This document shows, piece after piece, positions 8,264-16,049 of a DNA stretch of 64,000 nt (position 1 is the first letter of the stretch; every line of letters starts with the position of its first letter). The notes below the pieces were generated by a model that worked only from the letters and a program-made list of their open reading frames with translations, was not told where the DNA came from and searched no databases. Made by a program: the position numbers and the translations under genes. Source of the DNA: Marinibacterium anthonyi. GTDB lineage: Bacteria > Pseudomonadota > Alphaproteobacteria > Rhodobacterales > Rhodobacteraceae. The DNA is taken from contig CP031585.1 of the NCBI GenBank assembly GCA_003217735.2, positions 4,141,501 through 4,205,500 of the forward strand, given 5' to 3'.

Positions 8264-9667
8264 TCAGTCGGGGATGATCTTGCCGGGGTTCATGATGTTG
8301 TCGGGGTCGATGGCCGTCTTGATGGCCCGCATGTAGGGCAGCGCGGCGCCCAGTTCGGTCGTCAGGAAGGATTTCTTGCCCTGGCCCACGCCGTGTTCGC
8401 CGGTGCAGGTGCCGTCCATCGAGATGGCAAGGTTGGCCAGCCAGTCGATGTAGCCTTCGGCGCGTTCCAGCTGTTCGGGATCGCCCCGGTCGATCAGCGG
8501 GGACATGTGGAAATTGCCGTCGCCGACGTGGCCCACCACGGGGCACAGGATGCCCAGTTCCTCGGCCTTGGCCTTGGCCTGCGTCACGCATTCCGCCAGG
8601 CGCGAGATCGGGACGCAGGCATCCGTCGCCACCGCCGTCATCCCCGGTTTCAGCTGCAGCGAGGCCCAGTAGAAATCGTGCCGCGCCTTCCAGAGCTTGT
8701 TGCGGTCCTCGGTCGAGGCGGTCCATTCGAAGCCCGACCCGCCCAGGTCGTCGGCGATCGCGCCAAAGCTTTCCGCCTGTTCGGCCACGCCCGCCTGCGA
8801 GCCGTGGAATTCCAGCAGCAGCAGCGGTTCTTCCGGCAGGCCCAGTTTCGAATAATTGTTCACCGCCGTCACCGCCAGCGCATCCAGCAGCTCCATCCGG
8901 GCTACGGGAATGCCGAACTGGATCGTCGCCATCGCCGCGCGGCAGGCCGCGTCGACCGAGGGAAAGGAACAGCGCGCGGCCGATATCGCCTCGGGGATGC
9001 CCTGCAGGCGCAGGGTGATTTCGGTGATCAGGCCCAGCGTCCCTTCGGAGCCCACCAGCAGCCGCGTCAGGTCGTACCCGGCCGAGGATTTGCGGGCCCG
9101 CTGCCCGGTGCGGATGATCGTGCCGTCGGGCATCACCGCTTCGAGGCTGAGGATGTTGTCCTTCATCGTGCCGTAGCGCACCGCGTTGGTGCCGGATGCA
9201 CGGGTGGCCGCCATGCCGCCCAGCGTCGCGTTGGCGCCCGGGTCGATCGGGAAGAACAGACCCTGGTCGCGCAGGTGCACGTTCAGATCCTCGCGGGTTA
9301 CGCCGGGCTGGACCACGACGTCGAGGTCTTCGGCATGCACCGCGAGGATCCGGTTCATCCGGGTGAAGTCGACGCAGATGCCGCCCGCCGGCGCGTTGAC
9401 GTGGCCTTCCAGCGAGGATCCGACACCGAAGCCGATCACCGGGACCTTGTGGGTGGCGCAGATCCGGACGATCTCGGCCACTTCCTGCGTGGTTTCGGGG
9501 AAGGCCACCGCGTCGGGCGCCTGGGTCTGCAGCCAGGTCGTCGTGTGGCCGTGCTGGTCGCGGATCGATTGGCCGGTCTGCAGCCGGTCCGCCAACATCT
9601 GTTTCAGGCTGGAGACCGCGATCGCGATCCCCTCTTCGTTGCGCGCAAGCGCCTCGGCACGTCCCAT
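8264..9667 (-). CDS. FAD-linked D-lactate dehydrogenase (cytochrome)-type protein
   Basis: 467-residue flavoprotein of the FAD_binding_4 / FAD-oxidase C superfamily. The PP-loop VIGFGVGSSLEGH, the covalent-type FAD segments LGGMAATRASGTNAVRYG and GSEGTLGLITEI, and the C-terminal metal/substrate motifs VVGHVGDGNFH and GEHGVGQGK are all present. Closest by eye to D-lactate dehydrogenase (cytochrome) / LDHD-like proteins, which oxidise D-2-hydroxy acids and feed electrons to the respiratory chain. Start chosen at ATG 9667 because AAGGAAG precedes it; an upstream in-frame ATG at 9706 lacks one. A paralogue of the same superfamily is at 17856. Confidence 0.88.
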   Translation of the reverse strand: MGRAEALARNEEGIAIAVSSLKQMLADRLQTGQSIRDQHGHTTTWLQTQAPDAVAFPETTQEVAEIVRICATHKVPVIGFGVGSSLEGHVNAPAGGICVDFTRMNRILAVHAEDLDVVVQPGVTREDLNVHLRDQGLFFPIDPGANATLGGMAATRASGTNAVRYGTMKDNILSLEAVMPDGTIIRTGQRARKSSAGYDLTRLLVGSEGTLGLITEITLRLQGIPEAISAARCSFPSVDAACRAAMATIQFGIPVARMELLDALAVTAVNNYSKLGLPEEPLLLLEFHGSQAGVAEQAESFGAIADDLGGSGFEWTASTEDRNKLWKARHDFYWASLQLKPGMTAVATDACVPISRLAECVTQAKAKAEELGILCPVVGHVGDGNFHMSPLIDRGDPEQLERAEGYIDWLANLAISMDGTCTGEHGVGQGKKSFLTTELGAALPYMRAIKTAIDPDNIMNPGKIIPD

Positions 9668-9730
9668 GGTCTTCCTTTCGGGTGGTCGGCGCATTTTATC
9701 CGCCACGCGCAGGGGAACAAGGGGGCGGAA

Positions 9731-9892
9731 CTAGGGTGGGAACATGGGGGGCTTCAGCAGGCCGGCGCTTCGCCAACCCGGGCGTGGAAACAGCCGGTCA
9801 TTGCGTCGAAGCGCCACCACCCCGCCGCCAGGTTGAGGCCAGGTTGAGGCCAGGCTGCGGCCCCGGTTCGCGCCAGTAATCAGGACCTGCAT
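9731..9892 (-). pseudogene. Remnant of a short-chain dehydrogenase gene
   Basis: On the minus strand a GGGGGAG ribosome-binding site precedes an ATG (9892) and the codons MQVLITGANRG, which are the first beta strand and start of the TGxxxGxG dinucleotide-binding motif of short-chain dehydrogenases. After this, the frame continues as low-complexity sequence (RSLASTWPQP...) through the 11-bp repeats and stops at 9731 with no other SDR motif (no YxxxK). I read this as the 5' end of an SDR gene with the rest deleted. It could also be a chance match of eleven residues, but the combination with a ribosome-binding site makes that less likely. Confidence 0.5.
9830..9862. repeat. 11-bp tandem repeat, three copies
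   Basis: AGGTTGAGGCC at 9830-9840 and 9841-9851, identical, followed by a diverged third copy AGGCTGCGGCC (9852-9862). It lies inside the SDR remnant. Confidence 0.8.
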
Positions 9893-9938
9893 GACTCCCC
9901 CCTTGCGGGAGAAGTTCAATTCGCCTTTCGGCTGGCAA

Positions 9939-10361
9939 TCAATTCGCCTTCCGGCTGGGCATGAACGGCAGCGGCGCCACCGTCACCCCCTCCTCGACCA
10001 GCTTCCTGGCCTCGTCCAGACGCGCCTCGCCATAGATCGCGCGGCCCGGGGTTTCGCCATTGTGCATCGCCCGCGCCTCGCGCGCGAACTCCAGGCCGAC
10101 GTAATCCGCGTTCTCCTCGATCGTCTTGCGTATCGCGCGCACGGCCGCTTCGGCCTCGGACCCGGGCGCGCGCAAATCCGGCTTCGCCGCCTTGCGCGAC
10201 GATCGCACGCGCGGCGCCATCATCGATTTCTCCACCTCGCCCGCCCCGCAGACGGAACAGGACACCATGCCCGCGCCCGCCAGCTTGTCGAAGGCTTCGG
10301 CCGATTGGAACCAGCTGTCGAAAGCATGGCCGTTGGAACATTTGAGAGAGTAGCGGATCAT
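9939..10361 (-). CDS. DUF1178 family protein
   Basis: 140 residues, full match to the alphaproteobacterial DUF1178 family: starts MIRYSLKC with a following GHAFDSWF, and a CSVC pair at Cys35/Cys38, which with Cys8 and His12 suggests a zinc ribbon. The C-terminal half is an alanine/glutamate-rich helical region containing FAREARAMHNGE. No function is established for the family. It is probably monocistronic now, as the sequence downstream of it is the SDR remnant. Confidence 0.88.
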   Translation of the reverse strand: MIRYSLKCSNGHAFDSWFQSAEAFDKLAGAGMVSCSVCGAGEVEKSMMAPRVRSSRKAAKPDLRAPGSEAEAAVRAIRKTIEENADYVGLEFAREARAMHNGETPGRAIYGEARLDEARKLVEEGVTVAPLPFMPSRKAN

Positions 10362-10438
10362 CGGGATCTCACGAGGTCATGTATTGTTTACATATCCTCC
10401 CGCGACCCAAGATCAACCTCGCGCGCGCACCTGCGTGA

Positions 10439-10903
10439 TCATGGCAGGCGGTCGGGGTCGAAATCGCGCAGGATCCGCGCAAGCTCGGGCTCGTCCACCC
10501 GGTCCGCCGCCTTGGCGGGCGTCAGCCACTTGCGCCGGCGCTGCCCCGCTTCCGGATACCGCCGCGCCAGCGCCTTGACCTTCACCGGGTAGACCATCAC
10601 CACGCAAGGCAGGTCCGGCCCGTCCTCGACGATCTTGACGTAGGAATACAGTCCCAGGCACAGGTCCTCGACCCGCCCGCGCACGCCGGCCTCTTCCCAG
10701 GCCTCCTGCAGCGCGGTTTCGGCCGGAGTCAGCCCAGCAACCGGCCAGCCCTTGGGCGCGATCCAGCGCCCCGTCCCCCGCGAGGTGACCAGCAGGACTT
10801 CGGTCCGCCCCGCCCGCCGGCGATGGCACAGCGCGGCGAATTGCGTGCGCATGTCGGATTTGCACAAGGGCCGCACTTCAAGCGGCATCTGCTTGACCAG
10901 CAT
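10439..10903 (-). CDS. Nudix hydrolase
   Basis: 154-residue Nudix-fold protein. The Nudix box is readable at about residues 52-74 (GWPVAGLTPAE followed by ALQEAWEEAGV), with Gln in place of the usual Arg before EAWEEAG; the metal-binding EAWEEAG glutamates are intact. The APKGWP lead-in resembles diadenosine/diphosphoinositol polyphosphate hydrolases, but substrate is not determinable. Start set at ATG 10903 (MLVKQMPLE), as the longer frame to 10999 runs through the putative operators at 10992-11035. Confidence 0.87.
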   Translation of the reverse strand: MLVKQMPLEVRPLCKSDMRTQFAALCHRRRAGRTEVLLVTSRGTGRWIAPKGWPVAGLTPAETALQEAWEEAGVRGRVEDLCLGLYSYVKIVEDGPDLPCVVMVYPVKVKALARRYPEAGQRRRKWLTPAKAADRVDEPELARILRDFDPDRLP

Positions 10904-10990
10904 GTCCCGATCGTCCCCTTTCCCTGACCCAGGGTAAGCGGATCGCGGATCCAATACACGGGAAAAAGACGCGGGATCATCCACATTCGA

Positions 10991-11036
10991 TCCACACAAA
11001 GCTGTGGATTAACATTTAGCCACAAGATCTTGTGGC
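10991..11036. promoter_or_regulatory. Paired inverted repeats CCACA-N6-TGTGG upstream of the Nudix gene
   Basis: Two dyads with identical arms and identical 6-base spacers: CCACA (10992-10996)/TGTGG (11003-11007) and CCACA (11020-11024)/TGTGG (11031-11035). The second is part of a perfect 18-bp palindrome GCCACAAGATCTTGTGGC (11019-11036). Centres are 28 bases apart. Location fits operators of the Nudix gene; the second could also serve as a hairpin just past the EcsC stop codon. Confidence 0.5.
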
Positions 11037-11056
11037 CCGCCCCCGCGACCTGCGGC

Positions 11057-11809
11057 TCAGCTCAGCCGCATCCGGTCCTTCAGCTGCTCGACCAGCCGTT
11101 CGCGCGGAACATCGGCCTCGATCGCCAGGCGGCGCAGGCCGAAATGCACATGCGCGATTTCCTGGTAATAGCGCGCGTAGATGTAATTGGTCGTGGCCCC
11201 CGCCACCGCCCCCAGAACAGGGATGGTCTGCGTCGCCAGCTTCTGGCCCATCGACACCGCCACCTTCGGCGCAACGGCCGAAATCATCTTTTGCACCGCA
11301 CCGCCGGTCAGCGTCATGCGCACCGTGTAAAACCCCAGGTCCGACCCGTCGTCTTCCTCCAGCGGCCCGGCGGCGGACAGCACGCGGATGCAGTCAAAGG
11401 TCACGTTGGGCGCGCCCGGGTCAAACCCTTCCTTGCGCGCCGCGCCCTGGATCGACCGCAGCAGCAGCGTGGTGGTCACCGGCAATTCCATCAGCGCGGT
11501 CGGCGCCCCGCCGAATCCCCCCGCCGCCCCCAGCGCCGACGCCATGGCCGTGTTCACCCAGGCTTTCTGGTCGGGCAAGGCGGACCGCGATCCGTTGGCC
11601 GCCCGCATCGACACGCGCAGCGCGGCCTCGGTCGCATCGACAAGGTTGTCGCGGATCACGGCAGGCAGCCGTTCGATCAGCGATTCCGCCCGGCTTCCGG
11701 CCACGTTCAGCAGCCGCAAGCCCGGACCGCTGGCGCCCCGGTAACGTTTCGCAAGACGGTCAAGCTCGGCCTCGGTGTTCACCGGGGCGACGTTGATGAT
11801 ATCGATCAT
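11057..11809 (-). CDS. EcsC family protein
   Basis: 250 residues matching the EcsC family (named from the third gene of the Bacillus ecsABC cluster). Visible features: an early RYRGASGPGLRLLN segment, a glycine/alanine-rich hydrophobic stretch near 90-115, a second hydrophobic stretch AGATTNYIYARYY near the C terminus, and the YxQEIAHVHFGLRRL ending typical of these proteins. Role in alphaproteobacteria is not known; membrane association is likely. It precedes the Nudix gene on the same strand but the dyads between them suggest separate control. Confidence 0.85.
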   Translation of the reverse strand: MIDIINVAPVNTEAELDRLAKRYRGASGPGLRLLNVAGSRAESLIERLPAVIRDNLVDATEAALRVSMRAANGSRSALPDQKAWVNTAMASALGAAGGFGGAPTALMELPVTTTLLLRSIQGAARKEGFDPGAPNVTFDCIRVLSAAGPLEEDDGSDLGFYTVRMTLTGGAVQKMISAVAPKVAVSMGQKLATQTIPVLGAVAGATTNYIYARYYQEIAHVHFGLRRLAIEADVPRERLVEQLKDRMRLS

Positions 11810-11937
11810 GTGTGTGTCAGGGCTCGGGTCCTCATACCCTAAAGATCGGCGCAGCTGGGCCCGGTTTCAATGGCCTTGCGCATCCCCGGCGCCATTGCGC
11901 GGGCCCTTGCCCGCCGGTTTGCCGCCCCTGTCCCCCC

Positions 11938-11981
11938 GTGCCGACCCAGTGCCGACCCCGTGCCGCCCCCGTGCCGACCCA
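11938..11981. repeat. 11-bp tandem repeat, four copies
   Basis: Four head-to-tail units of GTGCCGACCC(A/C) at 11938, 11949, 11960 and 11971; the third differs at one position (GTGCCGCCCCC). It sits directly downstream of the GNAT gene stop (minus strand), in the gap before the EcsC gene. Confidence 0.85.
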
Positions 11982-11992
11982 GTGAGCCGTGG

Positions 11993-12487
11993 TCAGGCGT
12001 CCGGCGTCCAGCGCACGACCTTGCCGGTCACCCCGTCCCAGGCGCCGGGGGTCAGGTCATAGCCCAGCACGCGGTCGGGGTTGGTGGGCGGCGGCATTTC
12101 GACCCCGTCAAGCCGGCTGAACCCGAACCGCCCGTAATAGGGCGCATCGCCCACCAGCATCACCCGGTCCCAGCCCCGCGACCGCGCCGCGTCCAGCCCG
12201 CCCTGGATCAGCATGGCGCCCAGCCCTTCGCCCTGGTGGGTCGGGTGCACGGCGACCGGCCCCAGCAGCAGCGCCGCCGCCGCATCGACGCGGATCGGCC
12301 AGAACCGGATCGCGCCGGCCATGGCGCCGGTTTCGTCGCGCGCGATGCGGGCAAGGTCGTCCAGCGGCGCCACCTCATCGCGCAGCCGATAGGACGACAG
12401 CGCCGTGCGACCGGGCGCAAAGCAGAGATCGAAGAGCGCCTCGACCTCCCACCAGTCCTGGGGATGTTCTTGTGTCAGGGTCAGCAA
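11993..12487 (-). CDS. GNAT family N-acetyltransferase (YhbS-like)
   Basis: 164 residues with the GNAT acetyl-CoA-binding core: LLGPVAVHPTHQGEGLGAML (motif A with the Q/R-x-x-G-x-G/A pattern as HQGEGLG) and the later VMLVGDAPYYGRFGF segment typical of the YhbS subgroup. Substrate unknown. The only suitable start in front of the conserved LTLTQEHP region is a TTG at 12487, with a weak ribosome-binding site, so expression may be low. Confidence 0.85.
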   Translation of the reverse strand: MLTLTQEHPQDWWEVEALFDLCFAPGRTALSSYRLRDEVAPLDDLARIARDETGAMAGAIRFWPIRVDAAAALLLGPVAVHPTHQGEGLGAMLIQGGLDAARSRGWDRVMLVGDAPYYGRFGFSRLDGVEMPPPTNPDRVLGYDLTPGAWDGVTGKVVRWTPDA

Positions 12488-12611
12488 GGGCGTCGGTCGT
12501 CTGCGAAGGAATGTCGGGGTCGGGGTCCGCGTCTGGCGGAAAGGGTGGCCATCGCCCTAGCACGCGGGTAACTCAGGAGCAAACGATCTGCACAGCCCCA
12601 GGAGAGCGCCC

Positions 12612-13217
12612 ATGTTCTACCGCCCCGAAGACGGCCACGGCTTGCCGCACAACCCGTTCAACGCCATCGTGACGCCCCGGCCGATCGGCTGGATTTCGAC
12701 ACAGGACAAGGACGGGATCCGCAACCTTGCGCCCTATTCGTTCTTCAATGCGGTCGCCTATGTGCCTCCTCAGGTGATGTTCGCTTCGACCTCGGCCAAG
12801 CCGGACCAGGACGGCACCAAGGACAGCGTCGCCAATATCCGCGACACCGGTGTGTTTTGCGTGAACATCGTCGAATACGCGGCGCGGGACGTGATGAACC
12901 GGACCTCGGCCACCCTGCCCAGGGAGATCGACGAATTCGACGAGGCCCGGATCGCGGCGGCGGCCTGCGAAACCATCGCCTGTTCGCGCGTGGCCAATGC
13001 GCCGGCGGCACTGGAATGCCGGCTGACGCAAATCGTCGACCTGCCGGGCGCCGCGAACAAGGTGGTCTTTGGCGAAGTCACCGGCGTGCACATGCGCGAC
13101 GATTGCCTGGTGGACGGGGTGTTCGACGTGACCACGTTCGAACCGCTCACCCGGCTGGGCTACCGCGATTATTCCGTGATCACCGAATTGTTTTCGCTGG
13201 CGCGCCCCGACGATTGA
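12612..13217 (+). CDS. Flavin reductase family protein
   Basis: 201-residue FMN-binding split-barrel protein of the flavin reductase family. The N-terminal TPRPIGWIST followed by NLAPYSFFNAV is the standard FMN-phosphate-binding start, with FVVN-type core FCVNIVEY and the later IVDLPGAANKVVFGEV strand. Such proteins supply reduced flavin to partner monooxygenases or bind FMN with unknown roles; no partner gene is adjacent. A good AGGAGA ribosome-binding site precedes the ATG. Confidence 0.9.
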   Translation: MFYRPEDGHGLPHNPFNAIVTPRPIGWISTQDKDGIRNLAPYSFFNAVAYVPPQVMFASTSAKPDQDGTKDSVANIRDTGVFCVNIVEYAARDVMNRTSATLPREIDEFDEARIAAAACETIACSRVANAPAALECRLTQIVDLPGAANKVVFGEVTGVHMRDDCLVDGVFDVTTFEPLTRLGYRDYSVITELFSLARPDD

Positions 13218-13283
13218 CCCCGGGCCGCTCATCCGGCCTTGCGGCCGGCCTCGCCGGGTGCCCAAGGATGAACGAATGGTTAA

Positions 13284-13321
13284 TTCGCCCCTGTAACGCC
13301 TTGATATCATTCAGGGGCGAA
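13284..13321. other. 10-bp stem hairpin between convergent genes
   Basis: TTCGCCCCTG (13284-13293) and CAGGGGCGAA (13312-13321) form a perfect 10-bp stem with an 18-base AT-richer loop. There is no T-tract on either side. It lies between the flavin reductase and SulP genes, which converge. Confidence 0.6.
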
Positions 13322-13324
13322 AGT

Positions 13325-13340
13325 GTCCCACGCGTGGGAC
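13325..13340. repeat. Perfect 16-bp palindrome
   Basis: GTCCCACGCGTGGGAC, perfectly self-complementary, four bases after the preceding hairpin and 11 bases beyond the SulP stop codon (minus strand). Could be a protein-binding site or part of a repetitive extragenic element. Confidence 0.65.
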
Positions 13341-13350
13341 CCCCCTGGGT

Positions 13351-14979
13351 TCAATGCCCGCCCAGGATCCCGGTGCGGACCGAATAGTTCACCACCAGCC
13401 CGTATTCCGGATCGTCATCGCTGTCGACCATCAGGTGGCCGGCCTTGTTGAGCATCCTGTGGCAATCATGGCTGAGATGGCGCAGCTGGATCTCCTTGCC
13501 CTCGGCCTCGTATTTCAGGGCCACCGATTCGATCGCCTGCAGCGCCGATTGATCCACCACCCGGCTGTCGGCGAAATCCACCACCACGCGGGACGGATCG
13601 CCCTTGGGATCGAACAGCTCCACGAACCCGTCGGCGGACCCGAAGAACAGCGGGCCCTGGATCTGGTAGACCTTGGCGCCTTCGGGGGTGCGGTAGCTTT
13701 TCGCGTGGATCCGCTTGGCATTGTTCCAGGCATAGGCCAGCGCCGAAACGATCACGCCGACGACCACCGCGACGGCGAGGTCCTCGAAGACGGTGACCAC
13801 CGTGACCAGGATGATCACGAAGGCGTCCATCAGCGGCACGCGGCGCATGATCCGGAACGAATTCCAGGCGAAGGTGCCGATGACCACCATGAACATCACC
13901 CCCACCAGCGCCGCCAGCGGGATCTGTTCGATCAGCGGCGAGGCGACGAGGATGAAGATCAGCAGGAAGACCGCCGCGCAGATGCCGGCGATGCGGGTGC
14001 GCCCGCCGGATTTCACGTTGATCATCGACTGGCCGATCATCGCGCAGCCCCCCATGCCGCCGAAGAAGCCGGTGACGGTGTTGGCCATGCCCTGGGCGAT
14101 GCATTCCTGGCTGGCGCCGCCGCGCTTGCCGGTCATCTCGCCGACCAGGTTCAGGGTCAGCAGGCTTTCGATCAGCCCGACCGCGGCCAGGATGATCGAA
14201 TAGGGCAGGATGATCTTCAGCGTTTCCCAGTTCAGCGGCACCATCGGAATGTGGAACTGCGGCAACCCGCCGTTGATCGAGGCCATGTCGCCCACGCGCG
14301 GCACGTCGATGCCGAAGACGATCACCAGCAGGGCGACGATGCCGATCCCGGCCAGCGGCGCAGGAAACGCCTTGGTCACCCTGGGGGTCAGCCAGATGAT
14401 TGCCATGGTCAGCGCGACCAGCGCCAGCATGACCACCAGCGGCAGGCCGGTCAGCCATTCGCCGCCCCCTGCCCCGTGGCCCGAAGCCTCCATGCTGCCC
14501 GGAACCTTGAACTGGGTCAGCTGGGCCAGGAAGATCACGATCGCCAGCCCGTTGACAAAGCCCAGCATCACCGGATGCGGCACCAGGCGGATGAACTTGC
14601 CCCATTGCATGACGCCGGCAAAGATCTGCAGGATCCCCATCAGCACCACGGTGGCAAACAGGTATTCGACCCCATGCGCGGCCACCAGCGCCACCATCAC
14701 CACGGCCAGGGCCCCCGTCGCACCGGAAATCATGCCCGGACGCCCGCCGAAGACCGACGTGATCAGCCCCACGATGAAAGCCGCGTAAAGCCCGACCAGC
14801 GGGTTCACGCCCGCGACGAAGGCAAAGGCCACCGCTTCGGGCACCAGCGCCAGGGCCACGGTCAGGCCCGACAGCACGTCGGTGCGGATCTGCGCCGGCG
14901 TAAGCTCGTCACCGCCGTTCAGACGAAGATCGGGAAGGGTCAGACGATCGGTCAGAACGCTCAGTTTCGAGCGGGGCAT
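13351..14979 (-). CDS. SulP family inorganic anion transporter
   Basis: 542-residue inner-membrane transporter of the SLC26/SulP family. The start of the transport domain SGLTVALALVPEAVAFAFVAG is the family signature, followed by about a dozen hydrophobic segments, and a C-terminal cytosolic STAS domain (about residues 430-520, containing VVVDFADSRVVDQSALQAI). Substrate may be sulfate, bicarbonate or another anion. It is divergent from mtnP; the 197-base gap holds a GCTGCATTGCAGC palindrome. An AGGAT ribosome-binding site precedes the ATG. Confidence 0.93.
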   Translation of the reverse strand: MPRSKLSVLTDRLTLPDLRLNGGDELTPAQIRTDVLSGLTVALALVPEAVAFAFVAGVNPLVGLYAAFIVGLITSVFGGRPGMISGATGALAVVMVALVAAHGVEYLFATVVLMGILQIFAGVMQWGKFIRLVPHPVMLGFVNGLAIVIFLAQLTQFKVPGSMEASGHGAGGGEWLTGLPLVVMLALVALTMAIIWLTPRVTKAFPAPLAGIGIVALLVIVFGIDVPRVGDMASINGGLPQFHIPMVPLNWETLKIILPYSIILAAVGLIESLLTLNLVGEMTGKRGGASQECIAQGMANTVTGFFGGMGGCAMIGQSMINVKSGGRTRIAGICAAVFLLIFILVASPLIEQIPLAALVGVMFMVVIGTFAWNSFRIMRRVPLMDAFVIILVTVVTVFEDLAVAVVVGVIVSALAYAWNNAKRIHAKSYRTPEGAKVYQIQGPLFFGSADGFVELFDPKGDPSRVVVDFADSRVVDQSALQAIESVALKYEAEGKEIQLRHLSHDCHRMLNKAGHLMVDSDDDPEYGLVVNYSVRTGILGGH

Positions 14980-15030
14980 GGCAAATCCTGCAATCTTTGG
15001 GGAATGTTTAAGCTATCCGGTACCGTATGC

Positions 15031-15043
15031 GCTGCATTGCAGC
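15031..15043. promoter_or_regulatory. Odd-length palindrome in the SulP-mtnP divergent region
   Basis: GCTGCATTGCAGC: perfect 6-bp arms GCTGCA/TGCAGC around a single T, in the intergenic region between two divergent genes. Looks like an operator; the bound regulator is unknown. Confidence 0.45.
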
Positions 15044-15176
15044 AACTCTGCGCGACCAAATGGGTAGCCGCTATGCGATTGGTGCATGTCGAAATTCGCC
15101 GGGCCATTTCCTATGGCCAGCACCGATACGAGTGCATAGCTTGCGCGCAACCAATTTGCAACGAACTGAGGCTATG

Positions 15177-16049
15177 ATGACCAAAACCAAGATCGCGGTG
15201 ATCGGTGGATCGGGGCTTTATGACATCGACGGGCTGGAAGACCAGGAATGGGTCGAGGTCGACAGCCCCTGGGGCAAGCCTTCGGATGCCATCCTGACGG
15301 GCGTGCTGGACGGGGTCGACATCTGTTTCCTGCCCCGCCACGGCCGCGGCCATGTCTACGGGCCGACCACGGTGCCCTACCGGGCCAACATCGACGCGCT
15401 CAAGCGGCTGGGGGTCACCGACGTGATCTCGGTCTCTGCCTGCGGGTCCTTCCGCGAGGAAATGGCGCCGGGCGATTTCGTCATCGTCGACCAGTTCATC
15501 GACCGGACCTTTGCGCGCGAGAAAAGCTTTTTCGGCACCGGTTGCGTGGCCCATGTCAGCGTGGCGCACCCGACCTGCGACCGGCTGCGGGCGGCCTGCC
15601 TGTCGGCGGGGCTGGACTCGTCGATCATGATGCATGACGGCGGCACCTACCTGGCGATGGAAGGGCCGCAGTTCTCGACCCTGGCGGAATCCCGGATGTA
15701 CCGCGAAAGCTGGGGCTGCGACGTGATCGGCATGACCAATATGCCCGAGGCGAAACTGGCCCGCGAGGCGGAGCTTTGTTACGCGTCCGTCGCGATGATC
15801 ACCGATTACGACAGCTGGCATCCCGATCATGGCGCTGTCGACATCACCCGGATCGTCGAGACGCTGCACGGCAATGCCGACAAGGCGCGGATGCTGATCA
15901 AGGGGCTGCCCGCCCTTCTGGGGGCCAAGCGCGAACCCTGCCCGCATGGCTGCGACCGCGCGCTGGACTACGCGATCCTGACCGCGCCGGACAAGCGCGA
16001 TCCCGATCTGATGGCCAGGCTGGACGCCGTGGCGGGCCGGGTTCTCTGA
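15177..16049 (+). CDS. mtnP: S-methyl-5'-thioadenosine phosphorylase
   Basis: 290-residue purine/MTA phosphorylase. It begins KIAVIGGSGLYDI and contains FLPRHGRGHVYGPTTVPYRAN (phosphate-binding region), VSACGSFREEMAPGDFV and the purine-binding GMTNMPEAKLAREAELCY segment, all diagnostic of MTAP. It cleaves methylthioadenosine (from polyamine or quorum-signal synthesis) to adenine and methylthioribose-1-phosphate. ATG 15177 is preferred over the adjacent ATG 15174 by spacing to GAGG. It overlaps the lysE-like gene by one base. apt, about 1.2 kb downstream, would salvage the adenine produced. Confidence 0.94.
   Translation: MTKTKIAVIGGSGLYDIDGLEDQEWVEVDSPWGKPSDAILTGVLDGVDICFLPRHGRGHVYGPTTVPYRANIDALKRLGVTDVISVSACGSFREEMAPGDFVIVDQFIDRTFAREKSFFGTGCVAHVSVAHPTCDRLRAACLSAGLDSSIMMHDGGTYLAMEGPQFSTLAESRMYRESWGCDVIGMTNMPEAKLAREAELCYASVAMITDYDSWHPDHGAVDITRIVETLHGNADKARMLIKGLPALLGAKREPCPHGCDRALDYAILTAPDKRDPDLMARLDAVAGRVL

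Noticed and set aside
10978-11036. A cluster of ATCCACA / TGTGGAT words as a possible replication origin
   Set aside because: None is a perfect DnaA box, there is no adjacent AT-rich unwinding region or origin-linked gene, and the words are better explained as two dyads with constant geometry.
11938-11981. Short tandem repeats considered as a CRISPR array
   Set aside because: Units are 11 bp with no spacers, and no cas genes are present.
13354-15177. A 607-codon plus-strand frame opposite the SulP gene
   Set aside because: Asp/His/Gln-rich antisense of a membrane protein gene; SulP and STAS motifs are clear on the minus strand.
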